DNA from: CAIUVD01 sp044338255
GTDB taxonomy: Bacteria > Planctomycetota > UBA11346
NCBI GenBank assembly: GCA_044338255.1
Contig: JBIILZ010000039.1
Span: forward strand, 1 to 31,050
Reading direction: 5' to 3'
DNA: 31,050 nucleotides
Under the pieces are notes generated by a model, which saw only the letters and a list, made by a program, of their open reading frames with translations, did no database searches and was not told the DNA's origin. A program made the translations under genes and the position numbers. The first letter of the stretch is position 1. The number at the start of each line of letters is the position of its first letter. Shown one piece after another: positions 1-8,276 of the stretch.

Positions 1-20
1 ACATCTGCGGCGTTGCACGA

Positions 21-133
21 GACTCGACATGGCGCTGCCATGCCATCGCCTCGTGCGCCTTGCAGCTGGGCCACAGCTGCGCTTTTCAGCATACTGTTTT
101 TTCACGCGACTCGACATGGCGCTGCCATGTCGT
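21..133. repeat. Two copies of a 22-bp direct repeat with an internal hairpin
   Basis: The same 22 bases occur at 21-42 and 108-129, 87 bp apart, downstream of the larC stop. Each copy contains the arms CATGGC and GCCATG around a GCT loop. In the second copy the stem extends to 9 bp, CGACATGGC paired with GCCATGTCG. No T-run follows on the minus strand, so it is not a standard intrinsic terminator for larC. The rest of 1-151 shows no gene. It may be a REP-like repeat family, but two copies are not enough to say. Confidence 0.6.
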
Positions 134-151
134 CGTTTGGCGCTTTGTGTT

Positions 152-1474
152 TCAGGATGGTTGACGCGCCGCGTTGAGCTCGCTGACGATGGTCGCCGGG
201 GCCACGCCGGTGGCGCGGGCGGCGGCGCGGACTTCGTCGTCCTCGGGCTTCATGCGTGTGCTGCCGTCGGGCAGGGTCACGACCTTGCAGGTGATGGAGT
301 GCTCGCGCCACACGCGCGTCTCGGTGCGGCGCGGAAGGGTGCGGCGTTGGCAGCGGCGTTGGCGTAGGCCGATGGTCGGGGTCAGGGTCAGCAGCAGATC
401 GCCCAGGCGCAGGCTGTCGGCGGGGCGGCTGAGCACGGTGATCACATGGCCGGGGCGGCCTTTCTTCATCAGCACCGGCATCAGCACCACGTCGACGGCG
501 CCGGCGGCGAGCAACTGCTCGGCGGCATGGGCGAGGTGTTCGCCGGTGGCGTCGTCGACCTGGCAGGTCAGCTCATCGACTTCGTCGAGGGCGGTGTGCT
601 CGGGTTGCGGCGTGCACAGCGTCACGCGGACGACGTTGACCAGACCGGGAATTATTTTGTGCCCGGCGCCATAGCCGAGGGCTTCGACGTGGAGGATTTC
701 GGCGCTGGCGTTGGCCTCGCGGAAGGTATCGGCCAAGGCGCAGACCAGCGCCGCGCCGGTGGGCGTGGTCAGCTCGCCGCTTTCAAAGGACAGGCATTTC
801 CACGGCGGTTTCACGCCGCTGCGCGGTAGGGTTCGCAGCAGCATGCGCGCCACCGCCGGCACCGGCACCGGCATGCGCCCGTGCGCGCACGACACCGTGC
901 CGTGACCGGGCAGCAGCGGACCGGCGACGATGCGCTCGACCTGCAGCTGTTCGAGTAGCAGGCAGCAGCCGACGATGTCGGCGATGGCATCGACGGCACC
1001 GACTTCATGGAACTCGACCTCGTCGACGGTGGTGCCGTGGACCTCGGCCTCGGCCTCGGCGAGCAGGCGGAAGACCGCCTGCGCCCGGGCGATGGCCCGC
1101 GGTGGCAAGCCTGTGGCGCGCGCAAGCAAGGCGCGGATGTCGCGATACGGGCGATGGCCTTGCTGATGGTGGCCCTGGGCGACGGTGACGGCGGGCTGGG
1201 CGTCGCTCTCCTTCGCCACTTCCCGGCGCTGGCCTTGCGACCAGTCGATGTTCAAGCTGGGGTGCTGCCAGTGGGCCTCCTGGGGGGCGTCGACATCGAC
1301 ACGCAGCGCACTCAGGCCGCCGCCGAGGGTGCGCTCGGCGAAGATGGTGATCGGTCCGAAGCCGAGCAGCGCGAGATCCGCCTGCAGCCGGGCGAGATCG
1401 CCACCGGCATCGAGCAGGGCCGCGAGGAACATGTCGCCAGCGATACCGCTGGGCATGTCGAGGTGCAGGATCAT
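152..1474 (-). CDS. larC: LarC, nickel-pincer cofactor biosynthesis protein (nickel insertion)
   Basis: This 440-residue protein belongs to the LarC (DUF111) family. LarC is the CTP-dependent enzyme that puts nickel into the pyridinium-bis-thiocarboxylate nucleotide made by LarB and LarE, giving the cofactor of LarA-type racemases and epimerases in the cytoplasm. Visible family features are the start MILHLDMPSGIAGDMFLAAL, the segment EVEFHEVGAVDAIADIVG near residue 150, GHGTVSCAHGRMPVP, ELTTPTGAALV, GYGAGHK and, near 310-345, CQVDDATGEHLA and MPVLMKKGRPGH. It is one continuous frame, unlike Lactobacillus plantarum where larC is read through a frameshift. Its ATG overlaps the stop of the upstream regulator gene (ATGA), so the two are probably translationally coupled. 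No larA, larB or larE is in the window, so the client enzyme is unknown. Confidence 0.93.
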   Translation of the reverse strand: MILHLDMPSGIAGDMFLAALLDAGGDLARLQADLALLGFGPITIFAERTLGGGLSALRVDVDAPQEAHWQHPSLNIDWSQGQRREVAKESDAQPAVTVAQGHHQQGHRPYRDIRALLARATGLPPRAIARAQAVFRLLAEAEAEVHGTTVDEVEFHEVGAVDAIADIVGCCLLLEQLQVERIVAGPLLPGHGTVSCAHGRMPVPVPAVARMLLRTLPRSGVKPPWKCLSFESGELTTPTGAALVCALADTFREANASAEILHVEALGYGAGHKIIPGLVNVVRVTLCTPQPEHTALDEVDELTCQVDDATGEHLAHAAEQLLAAGAVDVVLMPVLMKKGRPGHVITVLSRPADSLRLGDLLLTLTPTIGLRQRRCQRRTLPRRTETRVWREHSITCKVVTLPDGSTRMKPEDDEVRAAARATGVAPATIVSELNAARQPS

Positions 1475-2730
1475 GTCTGGACTCTACGTCGGCGCGGCGC
1501 CGCGGAACGGGCTGTCCAAGTGCTGCTGATTTGCCGCCGCCATTCGCCGGGAGAGACGCCAAGATGGCGCACGAAAGCAGTATGGAAACTGGTGGGAGAG
1601 AATCCGACCGCTGCTGCAATGTGCACGATGGACAGCTTGCCGCGTAAAAGTTCCTGAGCCCGCGCCAAGCGCCGGCGGTGGATCTCCTGCAGAACCGTCC
1701 GCCCGAGGGTCGCCCGCGTGCGCCGTTCTAAGGTTCGGCGGGTCAGACCGACGGCGGCAGCGACTTCGGCCACGCTTATCGGGTTGTTGAGATGGGTGGC
1801 GATCCATGCCAGGGCCTGACCGACGCTGGTGTCGGTCAACGTCTGGCGATCGGTTGAGACGCGCACGGCGATTTCATGCGGAGCATAGACTTCGCGCGCC
1901 GGCAAGGCTTTGCCGGCCAACAGCTCGGCGAGCAGCTGCGCCGCGCGATAGCCCATGGCCTCATGCGGAATGATGACGCTGGATCGTGCCGGGGCGCCGA
2001 GGAAGCACGTCATGTGGTCATCGTCGCAGCCGAGGATGCCGACTTCATCGGGGATGACCGCGCCGATGCGGTGACAAGCGGTGGCGGTCTGCTGCGCCAG
2101 ATCGTCGTTATAGCAGAATAAGCCGATCGGGCGGGGAGCATGGGCGAGCCAGTCAGCGAGGTCGCCGACCTTGCCCAAGGGGTCGAGATGGCCCTGGCTC
2201 CAGTCCTGGGCGATTTCGTGGCAGACGAGGCCGCGGCGTCTGGCGGCGGCGCGGAAGCCCTCGGCACGGACATGGTTTTCGTGACCCGGGCCGAAGACCA
2301 TGCCGATCTGTCGATATCCACGCTCGAGGAGGTGTGAGAGGGCCAATTCGCCAACGGCCTTTTCGTCAAGCTCTAGGGGGCTCCACGCAAATGGCGTGCG
2401 ACCGCGAGTCATATCCACCAGGGGTATGCCGAAGCTGGCGATCTTGCGCGAGATGGCCGGCGAAAAGCTGCAGGCGATGATGCCGTCTGGGCGCCATGCG
2501 AGGCTCTGGCGCGTGAGCTGCGGGTCGTGTGCCAAAGCCGGGTACAACGATACCGTCCATCCTGCTTGAAGTGCGGAAAAACGCCCGATTCCGGTGAGGA
2601 TCTGCCGCACATAGGCAAACGACGGCTGGGCCGCCACCACCACGGTGGTCAGGCGTTTGTCGCAAAACGGCAGAACCGTGGCGGATTGCCCGGCTAGCAC
2701 CGTGGGTCGATGGACGGCAGGCTGAACCAT
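1471..2730 (-). CDS. XylR-like AraC-family transcriptional regulator with sugar-binding-type sensor domain
   Basis: This is a 419-residue regulator. Residues about 28-285 resemble a LacI/periplasmic-binding-protein fold, as in XylR: the segment VVVAAQPSFAYVRQILTGIG at its start, PDGIIAC, a QIGMVFGPG strand and GILGCDDDHMTCF. Residues about 310-410 are an AraC-type double helix-turn-helix, with ISVAEVAAAVGLTRRTLERR as the first and IVHIAAAVGFSPTSFHTAF as the second. XylR-type proteins usually activate sugar-catabolism genes when the sugar binds. I chose the ATG at 2730 because AGAGG lies about 8 bases upstream and because the frame upstream of it runs through the oppositely oriented glycosidase gene. 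That glycosidase starts 27 bp away and is the likely target. The 3' end overlaps larC by 4 bp. The inducer cannot be read from the sequence. Confidence 0.9.
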   Translation of the reverse strand: MVQPAVHRPTVLAGQSATVLPFCDKRLTTVVVAAQPSFAYVRQILTGIGRFSALQAGWTVSLYPALAHDPQLTRQSLAWRPDGIIACSFSPAISRKIASFGIPLVDMTRGRTPFAWSPLELDEKAVGELALSHLLERGYRQIGMVFGPGHENHVRAEGFRAAARRRGLVCHEIAQDWSQGHLDPLGKVGDLADWLAHAPRPIGLFCYNDDLAQQTATACHRIGAVIPDEVGILGCDDDHMTCFLGAPARSSVIIPHEAMGYRAAQLLAELLAGKALPAREVYAPHEIAVRVSTDRQTLTDTSVGQALAWIATHLNNPISVAEVAAAVGLTRRTLERRTRATLGRTVLQEIHRRRLARAQELLRGKLSIVHIAAAVGFSPTSFHTAFVRHLGVSPGEWRRQISSTWTARSAAPRRRRVQT

Positions 2731-2757
2731 TACGACATCCTCTTGCTTGGAAGCCCT
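2731..2757. promoter_or_regulatory. Very short divergent regulator/glycosidase start region
   Basis: Only 27 bp separate the ATG of the regulator (2730, minus) from the preferred ATG of the glycosidase (2758, plus). The minus-strand ribosome binding site AGAGG and a weak plus-strand GGAAG both fall in this gap. Promoters for both genes must therefore lie partly inside the opposite coding sequence, or one annotated start is too early. No clear -35/-10 pair was seen. Confidence 0.4.
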
Positions 2758-5700
2758 ATGACTACTCCCGCAGCTTCGGCCTCTCTGTCGCAACTGTTTT
2801 TGGTTCGACGCACATGCCTCAACGGCTGGTGGGATTTTCAGAGTGCGGTCGACGTCACCACTCCGGAAACCACGGTTCCGACGAGCGGCTGGTCCGCATC
2901 CGCGTATCTGGTGCCGTCGTTTTGGACCAAGCCGCGCGAGGGGCTGCGCCAGCCCGGTGACAAGTATTTTCATGGTCGCAGCAAGTGCTGCGATCACCGC
3001 GACAACGACGAAGGCCTGTTCGATGCCTGGACCTATCCGGTGGCCTGGGCGCGTTCGCGCGCCGGCTGGGTGCGGCGATCGCTCGCCGTTGCTGCGGCGG
3101 TTCCTGGTCGACGCCGCTGGTTGCTGCTCGAAGCGATCGTTCCGCGTGGCTGGCTGTTCATCAATGGTCGGCAGGTGGCTTATCATCAGCATCCGACCCT
3201 GCCGTTGGAGGTCGACATCGAGGACTTTTTGCACGAAGGAGTGAATGAGATTGCGCTTCGCATCACCGACCACGAGCGCGATGCGCGCGGCCGCACCCTG
3301 GTGCCTTCGGGGAACTGGATTCCCTGCGATTCGTCAGGGGTGTGGCAGGATGTCTGGCTGATCGAGCGCGGTAGCGTGCGCGTTGCCGAGATCGTGATCA
3401 GCACCTCGACGCGGCGGAATGAGCTGTCGGTGACCTGGGAGATGGTCAATGCTGGCGAGCAGGTCGCCAGCGTGACGCTGGTCGCCGATGTCGCCGCCTG
3501 GGCCCGCCACGTCGATGTCGAGCTGCAGCCGACCACATTGATGCTGCCGGTACAAACGCTGACGATTCCCGCGCATGGCAGCGCGCGAGTACAGCAGACG
3601 GCCCATTGGCCCGACGCGCCGCGCTGGGAACCTGGCTCGCCGCAGTTGCAGATGCTGCGCACCCGCCTGATCACCGCTGCCGGCGGTGAACTGCACGTCG
3701 AGCGTTTTGGTTTCCGCGAGGTATGGATTGATGGTCCGCGGCTGATGCTCAATGGCTACCCGCTGCATCTGTTCAGCGACTGGGGTCATAAAATGAGCCC
3801 GTTCTACTACACCGAATCCTGGATTCGCCAGTGGTTCGGCATGCTCCGCGATGCCAACCTCAACCATACGCGCCTGCATACCCATCCGCATCCCCGCCTG
3901 ATCCTCGATCTCGCTGACGAAGAAGGCATCCTGGTCACCAACGAAACCGGCATGCATGGTTCGGGCGGCGAGCAGGGGGCGGATGATCCGCGGTACTGGA
4001 AGGCCGCCGTCGATCACATCCAGCGCTTCGTCCGCCGTGACCGCAATCGCCCGAGCGTGATCCTGTGGTCGGTCGAGAACGAGATGCGGTGGAATGGTGA
4101 TAAGACGCGATTGACGGTGGAAAATCTACCGAAGATGCGCGCCTTGTTCAGCCAGCTGGATGCCACGCGCCCGGCCTTCCACGACGGCGACAGCTCGCTG
4201 TGGAGCGAGGCGTTCAGTGGCACGTCTGAGCAGCAAATCATCATCAGCCGGCATTACGGCAAGGAATGCAGCGGACTCGGCTGGTGGGATCGCCAACAGC
4301 CGTTGTCGAGCGGTGAGATGTCACTTTACCATTACAGCGGGCCCAACAGCACCCTGCATTTGGCCGGCGAAAAAGCGTATGCTGATTTCAGTGCCATCGA
4401 CGAGGCCGCCGCCGAGGACACCGCCCTGATCGTCGAAGCCGGCCGGACCCTCGGCGTGTGCATGTTCGGGCCGTGGAATCTATCGTGTCTGCAGAATTTG
4501 CGCCCGCATGCGGCGGTACGTCTGTGGTGGCCGGATTGGACCGCGCCTGGGGTCAAGCCGCTGCGGGTCCACGCGCAGTCGTGCGAGTTCCGTTTCTGGG
4601 AAGGCGGTGCCGGTTACACGCCGGCACCCGGCTTCGCGGCCCAGGCGCATGCCTTCCGTTCCTTGGCGGTGATCGATCGCAGCTTGCGCACCGGTTATTG
4701 TCCGGGGGCGCAGCTGTCGCGCATGCTGCACGTGGTCAACGACACGCGTGCAGGGATCGACGGTGAGCTGGTGGTGAGCCTGACCTTAGCCGGGGCAGTG
4801 GTGCATGAGCTGCGCCAGGCGCTGCATCTGGCCCGGGGTGGAATGCAAGCTTTCCCTTTTGCCGTGACCTTGCCGCTGAGCCAAGGTGCGGCGGTGTATG
4901 CAGTACAGGTGATGATCGATGGTCAGGTGCGTGAAGCCTGGACGCGTAGCTTGCGCATCGAAGCGCCACCCACCCTGTCTTTACAGGGAAAAGTGGCGGT
5001 GTTCGGCAATGGCAGCAGCCTGCTGCTGTGGGCTGAAATGGGTGTGACCGTCGAGCTGTTCACGGATCTCAAGGTGGCGATAGCCAGTCATCCGCGGCTG
5101 TTGGTCTTGGAACGCAATGTCGTCCAACCGCATTCGCAGCAGCATCGGTCTGTGCAGCACTTTGCCGCCCAGGGCGGGCGGGTGCTGGTGCTCGAGCAGG
5201 AAGTCAGCCTGTTTCCGGGCGTCATCCTCGAAGGCAAACCGGTGTCGGCGGCTTTCGTGCGCAGCCCCGGACATGCGGCGTTGGCCGGGCTCGCAGAGGT
5301 GGATTTACGCAACTGGGGCGATGATAGCTATGCGCAGGTAGTTGCCGACACCATCGTGGCTAGCCGTTGCTATCGTAAGGATGATGGTGCGACGATGCTG
5401 CCGCTGCTCGATGCCGGCGAAGGTGGCTTTGGCCATGGCAGTCTGGATTTTACGCCATTGTTCTGCGCCCATGAAGGACGTGGTCTGATTGCCGCATGCC
5501 AGTTGCTGGTCACCAGCAAGGCCGACAGCCATCCAGCGGCGATGCGCTTGCTGGCGAATCTGGCGAGCTGGTTGGATACATGGACGGCGCCAGCCTCGGT
5601 AACCACGATTATCGAGGCCGGTGAGCAAGAGCCGATAGTGATGCTCGCTCAGGCGCGAGCCGGAGCCACGATCATGGTCGGAGCTCTCGATGAAATCGGT

Positions 5701-6678
5701 TTGGCGGTGTGGAGCTCGGCCATAGGTGTGCCGTTGCGGCCGCTAATGGTCTTGGATACGTATCAGGCGGTGCGTGTGTCGACGGTGCCGGAAGTGGCAG
5801 GCTTGTGCCACGAGGACGGCTGCGGCATCGAAAAATGGACCTATGCCAGTGGCGATAGCCATGATCAAAAGATCGGCAGCTGCTTCATCGCCCCGACGCC
5901 CGACTTAGAGGCTTTCTGGGAGACCCCGTCGAAATCCATGCTGGCGGAGATGTTTCCGTTTGATCAGAAATCCGAGCCTTTGCGCGCCCATGCGCGCACG
6001 CGTTTTCTGGGAGATGAAAAACCGCTGCGGGCTGTGGTGCAAGGCCGCGTACGCGTCGGCGCCGGCCAGGTCATCTTCGATCAATTCATCATGCCGGCGG
6101 TGGTTCGCCCGCGTTTTCTGCGTTTGAGTAAACGATTGCGCGCCAACCTCGGTGTTCCCGGGCCCAGCCTGTTGGCCGGGGACGCCACCGGCGGCCCGAT
6201 CGAGAATTCAAAAGGCTATCCGCTGCAGATCGCGACCCTGGCCGGGGTCGGGGATCGCGAACAGTTCCTCCAAGATATCCGCTTCAATCCCGAACGTCTG
6301 CTGTCCAAGCCGGTACTGACGCGCGGCGCGTGGAGCGTGCTCAGCGGCGAGGGCACGTTCACCTGCCCTGCGCTGGGTGAGCGCTGGTGGTCGCTGGTCA
6401 TCGAGTCGCCGGTGGCGCGGCAGAACTTCGCCACCAACCTCGGGGTTCCCAACCCCGAAGCCCTGACTTTTTGTGATCTCAGTGGCGGCGGTGAGGTCGA
6501 ATTCATGATCAACGGCGTTAGCCATCAGACCGTGTCCGGTAGCGGCACGGTAACCGACATCGCCTTGGAGGCCGGCTACAACCACGTGCTGCTGCGCTGG
6601 CGAGGCGCGGGCGACACCATCGGCATTCGCTTCCGCAACATCATGCGTCATCCCGAAGTCGAATTCAGATTCCCCTGA
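2758..6678 (+). CDS. Large family 2 glycoside hydrolase with C-terminal extension
   Basis: This 1306-residue protein is a GH2-type retaining glycosidase (beta-galactosidase/glucuronidase/mannosidase superfamily). It opens with CLNGWWDFQ, typical of the GH2 N-terminus. A sugar-binding beta-sandwich covers about 90-210 (PRGWLFINGRQV, SGVWQDVWL), followed by an immunoglobulin-like domain and a TIM barrel from about 320. The barrel carries WSVENEM with N441-E442 as the expected acid/base, and LSSGEMSLYHYSG, where E520 is the plausible nucleophile. From about 640 the protein departs from a compact GH2. A stretch near 735-930 has the alternating strands of a class I glutamine-amidotransferase-like fold, and the last 60 residues look like a beta-sandwich. 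There is no signal peptide, so it probably acts on imported oligosaccharides. A start at 2710 is possible but overlaps the divergent gene. The exact substrate is unknown. Confidence 0.85.
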   Translation: MTTPAASASLSQLFLVRRTCLNGWWDFQSAVDVTTPETTVPTSGWSASAYLVPSFWTKPREGLRQPGDKYFHGRSKCCDHRDNDEGLFDAWTYPVAWARSRAGWVRRSLAVAAAVPGRRRWLLLEAIVPRGWLFINGRQVAYHQHPTLPLEVDIEDFLHEGVNEIALRITDHERDARGRTLVPSGNWIPCDSSGVWQDVWLIERGSVRVAEIVISTSTRRNELSVTWEMVNAGEQVASVTLVADVAAWARHVDVELQPTTLMLPVQTLTIPAHGSARVQQTAHWPDAPRWEPGSPQLQMLRTRLITAAGGELHVERFGFREVWIDGPRLMLNGYPLHLFSDWGHKMSPFYYTESWIRQWFGMLRDANLNHTRLHTHPHPRLILDLADEEGILVTNETGMHGSGGEQGADDPRYWKAAVDHIQRFVRRDRNRPSVILWSVENEMRWNGDKTRLTVENLPKMRALFSQLDATRPAFHDGDSSLWSEAFSGTSEQQIIISRHYGKECSGLGWWDRQQPLSSGEMSLYHYSGPNSTLHLAGEKAYADFSAIDEAAAEDTALIVEAGRTLGVCMFGPWNLSCLQNLRPHAAVRLWWPDWTAPGVKPLRVHAQSCEFRFWEGGAGYTPAPGFAAQAHAFRSLAVIDRSLRTGYCPGAQLSRMLHVVNDTRAGIDGELVVSLTLAGAVVHELRQALHLARGGMQAFPFAVTLPLSQGAAVYAVQVMIDGQVREAWTRSLRIEAPPTLSLQGKVAVFGNGSSLLLWAEMGVTVELFTDLKVAIASHPRLLVLERNVVQPHSQQHRSVQHFAAQGGRVLVLEQEVSLFPGVILEGKPVSAAFVRSPGHAALAGLAEVDLRNWGDDSYAQVVADTIVASRCYRKDDGATMLPLLDAGEGGFGHGSLDFTPLFCAHEGRGLIAACQLLVTSKADSHPAAMRLLANLASWLDTWTAPASVTTIIEAGEQEPIVMLAQARAGATIMVGALDEIGLAVWSSAIGVPLRPLMVLDTYQAVRVSTVPEVAGLCHEDGCGIEKWTYASGDSHDQKIGSCFIAPTPDLEAFWETPSKSMLAEMFPFDQKSEPLRAHARTRFLGDEKPLRAVVQGRVRVGAGQVIFDQFIMPAVVRPRFLRLSKRLRANLGVPGPSLLAGDATGGPIENSKGYPLQIATLAGVGDREQFLQDIRFNPERLLSKPVLTRGAWSVLSGEGTFTCPALGERWWSLVIESPVARQNFATNLGVPNPEALTFCDLSGGGEVEFMINGVSHQTVSGSGTVTDIALEAGYNHVLLRWRGAGDTIGIRFRNIMRHPEVEFRFP

Positions 6679-6723
6679 TCAATTGTCTCCTCAGCCAGTG
6701 AAAACGCTGCGCCGCGAGATGAC

Positions 6724-6743
6724 TAGGAGCCTGTCGGGAATAG
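6724..6743. mobile_element. Insertion-sequence or MITE end, single remnant
   Basis: TAGGAGCCTGTCGG at 6724-6737 differs by one base from both ends of the palindromic element at 28585-28751, and the following GAATAG resembles its AGATAG. Only one end is present here; no matching inverted end was found up to 7150. The minus strand next to it (6746-6958) has open frames without stop, but no transposase motif could be recognised. It is probably the scar of a decayed element. Confidence 0.4.
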
Positions 6744-6959
6744 ACTCATGGTCGAAACCTAAGCGCCGACGCCGATGAGGAACGCCCGCTTTGGCTACGG
6801 ATCGTCCGCGTTCTGTAGAGAAAAAGCTGGCGTATTGTTGCAATTTGCGTGGCATTGGCGAACAGGGGCAGCTCAGGCTGTCTGATCAATGCATGTGTGC
6901 ATAGATGCAGACGTACGTGGTCGCAATGGTGAGGAGTGCCATCGGCTGGTGCAGGCATT

Positions 6960-7099
6960 GGTCGCTGGTCGCTGGTCGCTGGTCGCTGGTCGCTGGTCGC
7001 TGGTCGCTGGTCGCTGGTCGCTGGTCGCTGGTCGCTGGTCGCTGGTCGCTGGTCGCTGGTCGCTGGTCGCTGGTCGCTGGTCCCTGGTCTCTGGTCCCT
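6960..7099 (+). repeat. Heptanucleotide tandem array, 20 copies of GGTCGCT
   Basis: Seventeen perfect copies of GGTCGCT run from 6960 to 7078. Three variant copies follow (GGTCCCT, GGTCTCT, GGTCCCT) to 7099. Because 7 is not a multiple of 3, all three frames on each strand are open through it, which creates false reading frames with a repeated peptide. The sharp boundary between perfect and degenerate copies suggests recent slippage expansion from one end. It lies 56 bp upstream of ychF, so copy number could affect the spacing of upstream elements. Confidence 0.97.
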
Positions 7100-7154
7100 G
7101 GCCTTCTCCGGTCACTGCTGGCACCGCAGGCGAACGAGATAGCGTCCTACCCCC

Positions 7155-8252
7155 ATGCCTTTCAACTGCGGAATCGTCGGCCTGCCCAATGTCGGCAAGA
7201 GCACCATCTTCAACGCCCTGACTCAGACTCAGGCAGCCCAGGCGGCGAACTATCCGTTCTGCACCATCGATCCCAATACTGGCATGGTCAGCGTCCCGGA
7301 CCGGCGCATGCTCGTGCTGCAGGATATCGTCAAGACCGTGCGCGTGATCCCCACCCAGCTTGAGATCGTCGATATCGCCGGCTTGGTCAAGGGCGCGAGC
7401 AAGGGTGAAGGCAAGGGCAACGAATTCCTCTCGGCGATCAAGAACGTCGACGCGGTGCTGCACGTGGTGCGCTGCTTCGAGGATCCCGATGTCATCCACG
7501 TCGACGGCAGCGTCGATCCAGTGCGCGACATCGAGATCATCGATCTGGAGTTGCTGCTCAAGGACGAGGAGACCGCCAAGACCGCCCTCGATCGCACCAA
7601 GAAGAAGAGCGCCATGGACAAGGAGGCCGCTGCCAAGGTCCCGACGATTGAGAAGGTCGTGAACGGTTTCAAGGACCTTCGGCCGGTACGCGCCCTGGGC
7701 TTGAACGAGGAGGAGATGAAGCACATCGCCGACATGCATTTGATCACCGCCAAGGCCATGCTCTTCGTGTGCAACATCGCCGACAGCGACATCAAGGCCG
7801 GCGGCAATGCCCACTCGCAGGCGGTCTTCGCCCATGCCGCCAAGGTCGGCGCCAAGGCCATCTGCATCAGCGGCAAAATCGAGAGCGAATTGGTCGGCCT
7901 CGCCGACGATGAGAAGCAGGCCTTCATGGAAGACCTGGGCATGACCGAATCAGGCATCGACACCCTGGTACGGGCCGGCTACGAGCTCCTTGGTTTGCAG
8001 ACCTACTTCACCGCCGGGGTCAAGGAAGTGCGCGCCTGGCAGATCCAGAAGGGCTTCACCGCCCCCAAGGCCGCCGGCGTCATCCACAGCGATTTCGAGA
8101 AGGGCTTCATCCGCGCGGAAGTCGCCGCCTATGACGATTTCGTCAAGTTTAAGGGCGAAAAGGGCTGCAAGGAAGTCGGTAAGCTCCGCGCCGAGGGCAA
8201 GGAATACATCGTTCAGGATGGCGACGTGATGCATTTCCTCTTCGGGAAGTAA
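7155..8252 (+). CDS. ychF: YchF/OLA1-type redox-regulated ATPase
   Basis: This is a 365-residue Obg-family P-loop protein of the YchF/OLA1 subgroup, which prefers ATP over GTP, binds ribosomes and has been linked to stress and translation control in the cytoplasm. The P-loop is GLPNVGKST (residues about 8-16), switch I contains YPFCTIDPN, the G3 region is DIAGLVKGASKGEGKGNEFL, and a helical coiled-coil insertion lies about 125-200. The TGS domain ends the protein (AWQIQKGFTAPKAAGVIHSD, FEKGFIRAEV, EYIVQDGDVMHFLFGK). Length and C-terminus match the family, so the gene is complete. It stands alone: a heptamer array precedes it and a stem-loop separates it from the next gene. No strong ribosome binding site is visible before the ATG. 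Confidence 0.97.
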   Translation: MPFNCGIVGLPNVGKSTIFNALTQTQAAQAANYPFCTIDPNTGMVSVPDRRMLVLQDIVKTVRVIPTQLEIVDIAGLVKGASKGEGKGNEFLSAIKNVDAVLHVVRCFEDPDVIHVDGSVDPVRDIEIIDLELLLKDEETAKTALDRTKKKSAMDKEAAAKVPTIEKVVNGFKDLRPVRALGLNEEEMKHIADMHLITAKAMLFVCNIADSDIKAGGNAHSQAVFAHAAKVGAKAICISGKIESELVGLADDEKQAFMEDLGMTESGIDTLVRAGYELLGLQTYFTAGVKEVRAWQIQKGFTAPKAAGVIHSDFEKGFIRAEVAAYDDFVKFKGEKGCKEVGKLRAEGKEYIVQDGDVMHFLFGK

Positions 8253-8276
8253 GCACACCCTCGGCGCACCCGGGAG

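Larger units (their letters stand above)
6679..7154. other. 476-bp spacer between the glycosidase gene and ychF
   Basis: This stretch holds the element-like end at 6724 and the heptamer array at 6960-7099. The remaining roughly 200 bases (6744-6959) contain no gene that I can support. No clear terminator for the glycosidase gene and no convincing ychF promoter were seen. The 55 bases after the array lead directly into the ychF start codon without an obvious Shine-Dalgarno sequence. Confidence 0.6.

Noticed and set aside
2731..3273. N-terminal extension of the XylR-like regulator by 181 residues
   Set aside because: It lies inside the oppositely oriented glycosidase gene and the true family N-terminus begins shortly after 2730.
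6746..6958. Transposase C-terminus on the minus strand
   Set aside because: No transposase motif could be recognised in any frame; only the nearby end motif hints at a mobile element.
6960..7099. CRISPR array
   Set aside because: The units are 7 bp with no spacers, so it is a simple tandem repeat.
6873..7835. Minus-strand frame with a repeated SDQRPAT peptide, and plus-strand frames with repeated GRWSLVA
   Set aside because: The 7-bp repeat keeps all frames open; the rest of the minus frame is the reverse of ychF.
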